From contig CAZSHX010000024.1 of NCBI GenBank assembly GCA_964606895.1, forward strand, positions 1-55,792: a stretch of DNA of 55,792 nucleotides. Reading direction: 5' to 3'. Origin of the DNA: CAZSHX01 sp964606895. Its GTDB lineage: Bacteria > Bacteroidota > Ignavibacteria > Kapaibacteriales > UBA2268. The notes under the pieces were generated by a model. It searched no databases and was not told where the DNA came from. It saw nothing but the letters and a program-made list of their open reading frames with translations. Numbering within the stretch: position 1 is the first letter of the stretch; each line of letters begins with the position of its first letter. Shown here one piece after another: positions 35,739-44,332 of this stretch. The position numbers and the translations under genes were made by a program.

Positions 35739-35839
35739 TCTGAACTGGGATTTCTGGGTTTTTGGGGATTAAGAGTATTTAGGAAAGGACGCTCTTGAAA
35801 AATCCTCTAAATCCAAAAATCTGTTTAATCCGTGATTCA
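35739..35839. repeat. GGATT-type long imperfect palindrome, upstream copy
   Basis: Starts TCTGAACTGGGATTTCTGGG and ends TTTAATCCGTGATTCA; its reverse complement matches the element at 34131-34233 over its whole length with scattered differences. Confidence 0.8.
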
Positions 35840-35884
35840 AACATAAACGGATATTTCGGTTACGCTTTTGTGATATTTTGAACC

Positions 35885-35908
35885 GTTCCCAAGCGGGAGC
35901 TTGGGAAC
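35885..35908. repeat. GTTCCCAAGC palindrome
   Basis: GTTCCCAAGC (35885-35894), spacer GGGA, GCTTGGGAAC (35899-35908): a perfect inverted repeat in the 473-bp gap between divergent genes. The type is a common extragenic palindrome in several phyla. Confidence 0.8.
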
Positions 35909-36034
35909 GAAGTGAAATGGCTGAATAAGTTGATTATCCAAATCTGATTTTCATATCTTCAAACAATTTTTTCTTTCTGCTGATAAGATTTGGTAAATTT
36001 GTATTCTTGATTTTCATTTTAGGAGAAAAATATC

Positions 36035-38965
36035 ATGAAGACTTTTACTATTGCTTTACTTACTTTGCTTTTTATTTCTTCTTCCCTCCAATCGGAAGAT
36101 TTTGCCGGATATGTCAATCCATTTGTCGGGACAGGTGGTCACGGACACACCTATCCGGGTGCAAGCCTGCCTTTCGGCATGATGCAGTTAAGCCCCGACA
36201 CGAGGCTGAGCGGATGGGACGGATGTTCCGGCTATCATTATTCAGATAGTATTGTTTATGGATTTTCCCACACTCATCTAAGCGGAACGGGATGTCTCGA
36301 TTACGGCGATATACTTTTTATGCCGACAACCCGTGAAATTCAGCTTTCGAACAAACTATACCCGTCGCCTTTCAGCCATAAAAACGAAAAGGCAACAGCC
36401 GGATTCTACAGTGTTCTTCTGGATAAATATAATATTAATGTTGAACTTACAACCACCAAAAGAGCAGGTTTTCATAAATATGAATTCAAAGGAAACGAAC
36501 AGACAGGCAATCTGATAATTGATTTGAAACATCGCGACGAAGTGATTGATTCGAAAATTGAAATCGTTAATGATAGTTTAATTACCGGGTACCGTTTTTC
36601 CAAATCATGGGCTACGAATCAAAAAATATATTTTGCAGTACGATTCAGCAAACCTATCGCAAAATTCATTATTTCGGCAAATGATACAATGATTCCCGGA
36701 GCGAGATCTCTGCAAAAGAAAAACATTGTTGCGGGATTGAGCTTTCAGCTTGACGGTTCAAAAATTCTTTTAGCAAAAATCGGTATTTCGGCTGTCAGCG
36801 AAAACGGAGCATTGATGAATCTTGATGCCGAAATTCCGATGTGGAATTTTGAAGAGATTAAATCAAAAGCAAAGCTTGAATGGAACAAAGAACTTGGTAA
36901 AATAGCCGTAGATGGTGGCTCGACTGAGCAACGAATAACCTTTTATTCGGCTCTTTACCACAGCATGCTAAGCCCGAATCTTTATATGGATGTGGACGGG
37001 AACTATAGGGGCAGGGACGATAAAATCCATAAAGCTGAAAATTTTGATTATTATACCGTTTTTTCACTTTGGGACACTTACCGTGCAGAGCATCCGCTTT
37101 TGACAATAATTGACCAAAAAAGGACAAATGATTTCATAAATACATTTATCGCACAATGGGAGCAGGGTGGTCTTTTGCCCGTTTGGGAGCTATCGGCAAA
37201 TGAAACATTTTGCATGATAGGTTACCATTCCGTACCTGTTATTGCAGACGCAATCATCAAAGGAATCAGAAATTTTGATTTGAAAAAAGCTCTAAAGGCA
37301 TCACTTACAAGTGCAAACAAAGACCATCAGGGTTTAGCCCAATACAAAAAACTCGGGTTTATTCCTTCGGACACCGAGCCGGAATCTGTTTCCCGTACTT
37401 TGGAATATTGCTTTGATGATTGGTGCATTGCCCAAATAGCAAATATTTTGAAAGATAAAACAACTTACGAAGAATTTATCAAAAGAGCTCAGGGATATAA
37501 AAATATATTCGACACAAAAACCGGCTTTATGCGGGCAAGATTCAACGGCGGCTGGTACGTTCCGTTTGAACCCTCCGAAGTGAATAATAATTACACCGAA
37601 GCAAATTCATGGCAATATAGTTTTTATGTTCCGCAGGATATTTCAGGATTTATCAAACTAATTGGTGGAAATGATAAATTCGAAAAAAAGGTTGACGAAC
37701 TTTTTAACACAACAAGCAAACTTTCCGGCAGAGAGCAATCTGATATAACAGGATTAATAGGGCAATATGCCCATGGCAACGAGCCAAGCCATCATATCGC
37801 CTATCTTTATGACTATTGCGGAACTCCCTGGAAAACCCAGCAGATTGCCCGAAAAATAATGGACGAACTTTACCACGAAAAAGAAGACGGGCTTTGCGGC
37901 AATGAAGATTGCGGACAAATGTCGGCTTGGTACGTTATGAGTGCAATGGGATTCTATGCTGTTTGCCCGGGCAGTAAGGAATATGCTGTCGGCACTCCGC
38001 TTTTCGACAAGCTTACCCTGAATCTTGAAAACGGTAAGAAATTCGTTATTAAAGCAAATGCTCCTTCAAAAACCAATTTTTACATTCAGTCATCAAAACT
38101 AAATGGCAAACCATACAATAAGAACTTTATAAATCATGACGATATAATGGCAGGCGGCGAACTTGACTTCACATTAGGTCAGAATCCAAACAAAACAAAA
38201 ATAGAAGAATCGTACCTTCCAAAAACTCATATAACTGAATTTGAACCTGTTTTGGCTCCATTAATTCTTTCGGAAGGAAAAACGATCAGGAAATCCTTAA
38301 GAGTTGAAATTGAGAATTTAACAGTAAGAGCAAATATTTACTTTACTACCGACGGACGAACACCGAACATCAATTCAGCCAAATACTCCGGACCATTCGA
38401 AATATCAGCATCAACACAAATCAAAGCAATATCAGAGGTTCATGGAAAAGTAAGCCCTGAAACTACTGCAAATTTTTTCAAACTGCCCGAAGGAGTTACA
38501 GTTAAGATTGATTCGAAATATAACAATCAATACACAGCAGGAGGACCCGAAGGATTAATTGACGGAATAAGAGCGAGCGAGAATTTTTTCCAGTCAGGCT
38601 GGCAGGGATATCAGGGAGTTGATTTCTCCGCAACGGTTGACTTCGGAAGAGAGAATCATTTAGGATTAGCAGGTGCAGGATTTATGCAAAATACAGGTTC
38701 ATGGATTCTCATGCCGACAGAAGTAGAATTTCTTTACTCAGATGACGGGAAAGAATTCAAATCTTTAGGAATAATAAAAAATACTGTTCCTGATAAGGAA
38801 ATGACTCCAACAAAGAAGGATTTTTCAATTAAAACAGATGTTAAAGCAAGGTATTTGAAAGTAAAAGCAAAGAACTACGGCAAATTGCCCGAATGGCATT
38901 TGGGAGCCGGTGGTGATGCATTTATTTTTATTGATGAAATATTTTTTGATAAAAAGGAGAATTGA
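36035..38965 (+). CDS. GH92 family alpha-mannosidase with chitobiase-like and discoidin-like domains
   Basis: 976 aa with signal peptide (residues 1-20). The GH92 catalytic region spans about 25-735: VNPFVGTGGHGHTYPGA, LPFGMMQLSPDTR, YGFSHTHLSGTG, FSLWDTYRAEHPL, GQYAHGNEPSHHI and GNEDCGQMSAWY, all core family motifs including the calcium and acid/base region. A small beta domain (about 765-830, ANIYFTTDGRTPN) matches the chitobiase/hexosaminidase C-terminal type, and the last about 130 residues are F5/8 type C-like. GH92 enzymes are calcium-dependent exo-alpha-mannosidases acting on N-glycans or yeast mannan. No T9SS domain, SusC/D pair or regulator accompanies it. A TTAGGAG precedes the start. 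Confidence 0.9.
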   Translation: MKTFTIALLTLLFISSSLQSEDFAGYVNPFVGTGGHGHTYPGASLPFGMMQLSPDTRLSGWDGCSGYHYSDSIVYGFSHTHLSGTGCLDYGDILFMPTTREIQLSNKLYPSPFSHKNEKATAGFYSVLLDKYNINVELTTTKRAGFHKYEFKGNEQTGNLIIDLKHRDEVIDSKIEIVNDSLITGYRFSKSWATNQKIYFAVRFSKPIAKFIISANDTMIPGARSLQKKNIVAGLSFQLDGSKILLAKIGISAVSENGALMNLDAEIPMWNFEEIKSKAKLEWNKELGKIAVDGGSTEQRITFYSALYHSMLSPNLYMDVDGNYRGRDDKIHKAENFDYYTVFSLWDTYRAEHPLLTIIDQKRTNDFINTFIAQWEQGGLLPVWELSANETFCMIGYHSVPVIADAIIKGIRNFDLKKALKASLTSANKDHQGLAQYKKLGFIPSDTEPESVSRTLEYCFDDWCIAQIANILKDKTTYEEFIKRAQGYKNIFDTKTGFMRARFNGGWYVPFEPSEVNNNYTEANSWQYSFYVPQDISGFIKLIGGNDKFEKKVDELFNTTSKLSGREQSDITGLIGQYAHGNEPSHHIAYLYDYCGTPWKTQQIARKIMDELYHEKEDGLCGNEDCGQMSAWYVMSAMGFYAVCPGSKEYAVGTPLFDKLTLNLENGKKFVIKANAPSKTNFYIQSSKLNGKPYNKNFINHDDIMAGGELDFTLGQNPNKTKIEESYLPKTHITEFEPVLAPLILSEGKTIRKSLRVEIENLTVRANIYFTTDGRTPNINSAKYSGPFEISASTQIKAISEVHGKVSPETTANFFKLPEGVTVKIDSKYNNQYTAGGPEGLIDGIRASENFFQSGWQGYQGVDFSATVDFGRENHLGLAGAGFMQNTGSWILMPTEVEFLYSDDGKEFKSLGIIKNTVPDKEMTPTKKDFSIKTDVKARYLKVKAKNYGKLPEWHLGAGGDAFIFIDEIFFDKKEN

Positions 38966-39036
38966 ACTGATTACGAATCAATATTAAACAAAATGAGCCG
39001 ATAATATATTCTGTGTATTAGATAAGAAGATAAATT

Positions 39037-40821
39037 ATGCATATAAATGGATTATCGGTAATATTGTTCATAGCTTCGCTTGTAAACTTGTATATTGGAG
39101 TTTATACGTGGAACAGAAGGAACGTACCCGGCAGAAAATATTTCGGATTATTGATGTTTGCCTCAGCATGGTGGTCTTTGGCAATCGGTTGCGAGCATCA
39201 GGCAGTTGATGCCGCCACCAAAATAATTTTTACTAAAATCAGCTATCCGGGGCTGGTAGCAACTCCTATTCTGTATTTTCTATTCACTTTGGCTTATTCC
39301 AAATTGATTACAAGATTTTCTAAGATAAGTCTTACAGCAATCTGGTTTGTTCCCTTTTTGGTATTAATCCTTGCAATTACCAATGAACACCATTATCTGC
39401 AATGGAGTGAGTACCGTCCTGTGCAAAGTGTTATAGGGCTTGTTATTTTATACAAGTCAGGTATCGGGGTTTGGGCGTTAACCGTTTATTCTTATTTCCA
39501 CATGATTCTTGCAACAGTAATTCTGATAAGATATATACCAAAAAACCAGAAATTATATCGTCATCAAGTTACATTGATTCTGTTGTCGCTGATTTATCCA
39601 TGGCTGAGCAATATCATCTACCTTTCAAGGATAACGCCATATCCCGAATTGGATTTTACGCCAATTGCTTTTTCATTAACGGGTATAACCCTGTTTTTTG
39701 CTATTATTAAAGTCGGATTATTTCAGATAGTTCCTCAAGCCAAAGAATCATTGTTCGAATCAATGGTTGATGCGGTTCTTGTTATTGACAAAAAAATGAT
39801 AATAATTGATTTTAATCCGACAGCCGATAAAGTATTCAAGCTAAATGATTTAATAGGGCGTGGAATTGTTGAATTATTTCCTGACCTTTCAGATAAACTT
39901 TCTCATCAGACTGAATCTTACCCGATAAGATTTGAATATCATCATATTGAAAATCAGGAAGGAAATTGGTATGACGTTGTCTTTTCTCCGTTTTACGATA
40001 GCGGTAATTCTCATAAATCAGGATATTTATTAGTTTTCAGAGATATCAATAAACGGAAAAAATTCGAGGAAAAATTGCTGATTTCCGAACAACAACTGAA
40101 AGAAATTAATGCAACAAAGGATAAATTCTTTTCTATTATAGCACATGATTTAAAAAACCCCCTTGGTTCGATGATCAGTACAACTGAACTGCTCACTAAT
40201 CCGGAATACCAGTTTGATGATAAAGAATATGAAGAAATATTTGATTCTTTGCACTTATCTGCAAAAAACCTTTATAACCTTCTGGATAACCTTTTGACTT
40301 GGTCGCGGTCACAAAGAGGTAAAATTGCTTTTGATCCTGATTATCACAATTTATCTGAAATGGTGAATATAAACATTGCTCTGCTTAAAGGCAGTGCCGA
40401 AGCAAAAGGAATACAAATCTTTTCTTCTTTACCCCAAGAACTTTCTGCTTTTTTTGATTATAATATGATAAATGCAACTATCAGAAATTTGATGTCAAAT
40501 GCAATTAAGTTTACCAAACCTAATGGATCTGTAACAATCTCATCAGAATCATTGCTTAATGACGATGATTCTGTACCCAAAAACATATTAATATCTATTA
40601 AAGACAACGGAGTCGGGATTAGTGAAGAAGACATTCATAAACTTTTCAGAATAGACATCAGCCACACGACAATCGGGACAGGCGAAGAAAAAGGAACAGG
40701 TCTCGGTTTGGTTTTGTGTAAAGAATTTGTCGAAAAAAATGGAGGACAGATATTTGTTGAAAGCAAACTAAATTTCGGGAGTACATTTTCGTTTACACTA
40801 CCCTTGAAACAAATTGACTAA
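39037..40821 (+). CDS. Membrane histidine kinase with 7TM sensor and PAS domain
   Basis: 594 aa. About seven membrane helices in residues 1-230 (7TM histidine kinase N-terminal type), a PAS domain (about 245-345: FESMVDAVLVIDKKMIIIDFNP, ending YLLVFRDINKRK), HisKA with His370 in SIIAHDLKNP and an HATPase domain with NLMSNAIKF, DNGVGI and GTGLGLVLCKE. It autophosphorylates in response to a membrane or PAS signal. It is separated from a second kinase gene by 8 nt and the two cores are clearly related. No response regulator is adjacent. Confidence 0.9.
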   Translation: MHINGLSVILFIASLVNLYIGVYTWNRRNVPGRKYFGLLMFASAWWSLAIGCEHQAVDAATKIIFTKISYPGLVATPILYFLFTLAYSKLITRFSKISLTAIWFVPFLVLILAITNEHHYLQWSEYRPVQSVIGLVILYKSGIGVWALTVYSYFHMILATVILIRYIPKNQKLYRHQVTLILLSLIYPWLSNIIYLSRITPYPELDFTPIAFSLTGITLFFAIIKVGLFQIVPQAKESLFESMVDAVLVIDKKMIIIDFNPTADKVFKLNDLIGRGIVELFPDLSDKLSHQTESYPIRFEYHHIENQEGNWYDVVFSPFYDSGNSHKSGYLLVFRDINKRKKFEEKLLISEQQLKEINATKDKFFSIIAHDLKNPLGSMISTTELLTNPEYQFDDKEYEEIFDSLHLSAKNLYNLLDNLLTWSRSQRGKIAFDPDYHNLSEMVNINIALLKGSAEAKGIQIFSSLPQELSAFFDYNMINATIRNLMSNAIKFTKPNGSVTISSESLLNDDDSVPKNILISIKDNGVGISEEDIHKLFRIDISHTTIGTGEEKGTGLGLVLCKEFVEKNGGQIFVESKLNFGSTFSFTLPLKQID

Positions 40822-40829
40822 AATCGGCA

Positions 40830-42287
40830 ATGAAAGAACTAATAAATAAACTGCAAAAAATATTCCAAACAATAGCAGGATGGGGAACCTCAGGCGTTGA
40901 TTCGATCTATGAAACAAGAAGAATCCGTCTAACCAACTACTATTTGCTTATCTCCATATTCAGTACTGTTGCTTACCGAGTGCTGTATTTGTTTCAGGAC
41001 ATAGAGCAATTGTGGGCGGCAAGTCTATTGACAGATATATTTATCTTGTTTTTTATTTCAGGATTATTCTTCAGCAAGTATGGGAAATATTTAGTAGCAA
41101 GATATATTTTTAGTCTTGGGACTTTTTTTGTAATGCTGTCGGTTACAGGTATATATTTTGGAAGTCAACCGCACATTCATTTCTATTTTTTACTTTTTGC
41201 CGCCGCAAATGTTATAGTTTGGGATTTCAGATATTTGAAACCTTTGCTTCTGTTTCTTGTATTGAATTTGGCAGGATTTATTTATATTGAGATTATTAAG
41301 TCGGACAATATGGCATTGATTTTATTCCCCAAAAACGAAGCCAAAATTATTGCTATTATTTCGATTGTCTCCACTTTTGTGACCACTATTATTATAATAG
41401 GTCTCTACCGTTTTCAGGTTTTTAAAAGTGAGATTACATTAGAAGAACAAGCTCTGGATTTAAAAAGTAAAAACGAAGTAATTCTCCTTCAAAAGAAAGA
41501 AATTGAAGAAGATATAGAAACATTGCATTTGCTTTACAACGAACTCAAATTGAAAAGTGAGGAAATCAAGATTACCAATAAGAAGCTTCAAGACATCAAT
41601 GCCACTAAAGACAGGTTTTTCTCAATCATTGCACACGACCTGAAAAACCCAATTGGTAATTTCAGTAATATACTCGATCTGATATTGGAAGATAATACAA
41701 GCAATTCGATTCGTCAAAATAATGAAATTCTTCAAGTTATGAAAATATCTGCAAGCGGGATTCATTTACTTCTCGATAATCTTCTTGAATGGTCACTCTC
41801 TCAAGCAGGAGAAATCAAATACAACCCCGATTTTCATGACATTCCGAAACTAATTAAAAACAATATAAATTTAATTAAGCTTAATGCTTTCAGTAAGAAC
41901 ATTTCAGTTGAATTTGAATCTGATGATGATATTTCGGCTTATTTCGATATGAATATGATTAATACCGTGATTAGAAATCTTATTTCAAATGCTTTAAAGT
42001 TCACTCCTTCTGGAGGTAAAATCAAGTTAAGCGTTCTTCCTACCGAAAAGGATATTGTTATTTCTGTCAGTGACACGGGTGTTGGCATTGCAGAGGATGA
42101 TCTTGTTAATTTATTTAATCAGGATAACCTTACTTCTCAACCTGGTACTAACAGGGAAAAAGGAACAGGACTGGGTTTAATCCTATGCAAAGAATTCGTT
42201 GAAAAAAACAACGGGCGATTAAGAGTTGAAAGTATTATAGGTGAAGGCACAACCTTCATTTTCACTCTGCCAACGGTTATTACCTGA
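40830..42287 (+). CDS. Membrane histidine kinase, tandem paralog
   Basis: 485 aa. About six membrane helices (residues 25-200), a long coiled coil (about 200-255, EEQALDLKSKNEVILLQKKE), HisKA with His269 in SIIAHDLKNP and HATPase motifs NLISNALKF, DTGVGI and GTGLGLILCKE. The segment INATKDRFFSIIAHDLKNPIG is almost identical to that of the upstream kinase, so the catalytic halves arose by duplication while the sensor halves differ. Orphan kinase, probably co-transcribed with its neighbour. Confidence 0.9.
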   Translation: MKELINKLQKIFQTIAGWGTSGVDSIYETRRIRLTNYYLLISIFSTVAYRVLYLFQDIEQLWAASLLTDIFILFFISGLFFSKYGKYLVARYIFSLGTFFVMLSVTGIYFGSQPHIHFYFLLFAAANVIVWDFRYLKPLLLFLVLNLAGFIYIEIIKSDNMALILFPKNEAKIIAIISIVSTFVTTIIIIGLYRFQVFKSEITLEEQALDLKSKNEVILLQKKEIEEDIETLHLLYNELKLKSEEIKITNKKLQDINATKDRFFSIIAHDLKNPIGNFSNILDLILEDNTSNSIRQNNEILQVMKISASGIHLLLDNLLEWSLSQAGEIKYNPDFHDIPKLIKNNINLIKLNAFSKNISVEFESDDDISAYFDMNMINTVIRNLISNALKFTPSGGKIKLSVLPTEKDIVISVSDTGVGIAEDDLVNLFNQDNLTSQPGTNREKGTGLGLILCKEFVEKNNGRLRVESIIGEGTTFIFTLPTVIT

Positions 42288-42370
42288 CATTATCCGCAAA
42301 TTTTTCTTTTTCAACATGCCATACACTTTTCAGGTTTCTTCACTCCGCAATTAAATATACGTTAATCTAA

Positions 42371-42553
42371 TTATTTCAATATTTTCAGTTCAACTCTTCG
42401 GTTTTTGGACTTTCCCGTTGCCGATAAATTCGGTGCGGCAGGCTCAAGGCTTCCCTTGGACTGAGTAAGAATTCTCATCTTCGATATACCTTTTTCAACC
42501 AACAATTTAATTATCTTTTCGTTCGACACAAAAAACGCCACTTTGTCAGCCAT
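42371..42553 (-). pseudogene. OmpA C-terminal domain remnant
   Basis: About 60 residues resembling the end of an OmpA peptidoglycan-binding domain: LVEKGISKMRILTQSKG, then EPAAPNLSATGKSKNRRVEL, where the NRRVE ending is diagnostic. The upstream part of the domain is missing; an in-frame stop lies five codons before the first ATG and no matching frame continues upstream. A fragment left by deletion or rearrangement next to the heat-shock cluster. Confidence 0.65.
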
Positions 42554-42610
42554 TTTGTCATTGTGTCATTTGGAAATATTTTTTAGTCTGCCATATTTGC
42601 ACTCAGTTGC

Positions 42611-42649
42611 GACATAGTGTCAGCATTCTCACTTTGGCACACATTTCGT
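42611..42649 (+). promoter_or_regulatory. Candidate regulatory site of the Hsp20-DnaK cluster
   Basis: GACA-TAG-TGTC (42611-42621) is an inverted repeat, followed 13 nt later by TTGGCAC (42634-42640), similar to the -24 element of sigma-54 promoters; the -12 element (TCGT at 42646) is poor. It lies 71-110 nt before the first Hsp20 start codon. Tentative. Confidence 0.35.
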
Positions 42650-42720
42650 AAGAGTACTCATTGACGACGTAAATTGAAATAAAAAATAAATATGTTTAAC
42701 TTAAATTATTGGAGGTTTCC

Positions 42721-43155
42721 ATGACATTTATGAAATTTGACCCCATGAGGGGTTTTGAAAAGGCAGGTCGCCGCATGAACGAACTTATGAACGAACTCAA
42801 CCACGGTATCAATTTTGAAGCGGGTGGGTTCAATCCAAGAGTTGACATCTCGGAAGACACGAAAAATGTTTATGTCCTTGCAGAGCTTGCAGGATTGGTA
42901 AAAAGCGATTTGAAAATCAGCGTTAACGACGATAATGTTCTGACAATCAAAGGCGAGAAGAAAATAAATTCATCAGAAGGTAAAACCTTTCTCAGAACTG
43001 AAAGATTTTTCGGGAATTTCAGCCGTTCATTCGTTCTGCCTGAAAATCTGAACAAAGAAGCTGTTGCTGCTAAATTTGAAGATGGCATGCTCGAACTTAC
43101 AATCCCAAAAGTTGAGCCGCCACAACCTAAAGAGGTTGAAGTTACAATTGCTTAA
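42721..43155 (+). CDS. Hsp20/alpha-crystallin small heat-shock protein 1
   Basis: 144 aa. The ATG at 42721 is preceded by GGAGG (42711-42715) at 5 nt, which decides this start against a TTG 12 nt upstream. Short N-terminal arm (FMKFDPMRGFEKAGRRMNEL), alpha-crystallin domain (about 45-135: FNPRVDISED, KISVNDDNVLTIKGEKK, FSRSFVLPENL, AKFEDGMLELTIPK). It holds unfolded proteins for refolding by the DnaK system. First of three hsp20 genes. Confidence 0.93.
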   Translation: MTFMKFDPMRGFEKAGRRMNELMNELNHGINFEAGGFNPRVDISEDTKNVYVLAELAGLVKSDLKISVNDDNVLTIKGEKKINSSEGKTFLRTERFFGNFSRSFVLPENLNKEAVAAKFEDGMLELTIPKVEPPQPKEVEVTIA

Positions 43156-43214
43156 AAATTTTAAATATTACACACAAATAATTATTAACAAAATAAATTT
43201 AACAGGAGGTCATT

Positions 43215-43652
43215 ATGTCATTAGTAAGATTTGATCCGTTTCGCGGATTCGAGAGCTTATCCAAAAAAATGAATGATTTTGTCGGTGAATTCGACAAAGG
43301 TTTCAATATCGAATTCGGTAGCTTTGCCCCGAGAATTGATATTGCAGAAGATGAAAAAAGTATTTTCTTTCATGTCGAACTTCCCGGCATTAAAAAGGAA
43401 GATGTGAAAGTCAGCATTACCGACGGCAACATCATGATGATTAAAGGCGAGAAAAAACGCGAGGAAAAAGTTGAAGATAAATCCTTCATCAGAGTTGAAA
43501 GAAATTATGGCTCGTTTTCACGTTCATTCGAATTGCCGAACAACGTAAAAACTGATTCTATCGCCGCAAAATTTGAAGACGGTGTTCTTAACATTTCTTT
43601 AGAAAAAATTGAACCACAGAAACCAAAAGAAGTTGAAGTTGAAATCGGTTAA
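43215..43652 (+). CDS. Hsp20/alpha-crystallin small heat-shock protein 2
   Basis: 145 aa with a strong AGGAGGT ribosome binding site. The same layout as the preceding Hsp20: SLVRFDPFRGFESLSKK, then FAPRIDIAEDEKS, FHVELPGIKKEDVKVSI, FSRSFELPNNV and AAKFEDGVLNISLEK. About 60 nt after the first hsp20 gene; the two are close paralogs with conserved arms, suggesting recent duplication and possible hetero-oligomers. Confidence 0.93.
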   Translation: MSLVRFDPFRGFESLSKKMNDFVGEFDKGFNIEFGSFAPRIDIAEDEKSIFFHVELPGIKKEDVKVSITDGNIMMIKGEKKREEKVEDKSFIRVERNYGSFSRSFELPNNVKTDSIAAKFEDGVLNISLEKIEPQKPKEVEVEIG

Positions 43653-43670
43653 GTAGAATTGAAAAATTGA

Positions 43671-43711
43671 TTAAGGCTGGTGGCGATTACATATAATTGC
43701 CACCGGCTTAA
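43671..43711. terminator. Hairpin between the second and third hsp20 genes
   Basis: TTAAGGCTGGTGGCGA pairs with TTGCCACCGGCTTAA with one bulge and G-U pairs. No long T run follows, so it may be an attenuator or an mRNA-stabilising processing stem more than a full stop. Confidence 0.55.
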
Positions 43712-43769
43712 AATCATTAAAAAACAAAATAAAATAAATATAGATTAACATAAAATTAAAAGGAAAACA

Positions 43770-44213
43770 ATGTATAATTCAAATAGATCATGCTGTGAGC
43801 CGCAAATCGGTTTAACACATAAATTTCAAGGACATAAGTTCAATCATCCAATGTATTTCGATACAGTTCCATCTCCTCATGCTTTCAAATTCAAACCCAA
43901 AACAGATTTATCAGAAAGCAAGGATTCTATCAGTTTTGAATTTGAATTGCCCGGGATTTCGAAGGATGATATTAAAGTACAGATAAATGACGATAACGTT
44001 CTCACCGTTACAGGCGAGAAGAAATATTACGAAAACAAAATTAAATTAGTAAGAAGCGAAAGATATTTCGGGAAATTTTCCCGCTCTTTCGAACTTCCCA
44101 GGGAAATAGATAATAAGAATATTGAAGCTAAGTTCGACAATGGTTTGTTGGCTGTAACAATTAAAAAGATTCAGCCTGAAAAACCGCAGGAAAAACACAT
44201 TGAAATATTATAG
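43770..44213 (+). CDS. Hsp20/alpha-crystallin small heat-shock protein 3 with divergent N-terminus
   Basis: 147 aa. The N-terminal arm (MYNSNRSCCEPQIGLTHKF) differs from the other two and contains a CC pair; the alpha-crystallin core is typical (FKPKTDLSESKDS, FELPGISKDDIKVQINDDNV, FSRSFELPREI, AKFDNGLLAVTIKK). The ATG follows AAGGAAAA. Situated 119 nt upstream of dnaK. Confidence 0.9.
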   Translation: MYNSNRSCCEPQIGLTHKFQGHKFNHPMYFDTVPSPHAFKFKPKTDLSESKDSISFEFELPGISKDDIKVQINDDNVLTVTGEKKYYENKIKLVRSERYFGKFSRSFELPREIDNKNIEAKFDNGLLAVTIKKIQPEKPQEKHIEIL

Positions 44214-44234
44214 TTCGAATTATTTACATTCGAA
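44214..44234. other. Small inverted repeat after the third hsp20 gene
   Basis: TTCGAAT (44214-44220) and ATTCGAA (44228-44234) form a perfect inverted repeat directly after the stop codon, 99 nt before dnaK. It could be a weak terminator or an operator for dnaK; it is not a CIRCE element. Confidence 0.4.
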
Positions 44235-44332
44235 TAAATAAATATTTCAAAATTTCGTTTTTATACAACTCACTTGCTTCAAATATAAAAACTTGCAAAA
44301 AATATTGTATTACATTTTAGGATTTTAAAAAA

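Noticed and set aside
42554..42720. CIRCE (HrcA) operator before the heat-shock genes
   Set aside because: The TTAGCACTC-N9-GAGTGCTAA pattern is not present; only short GTCA repeats are seen.
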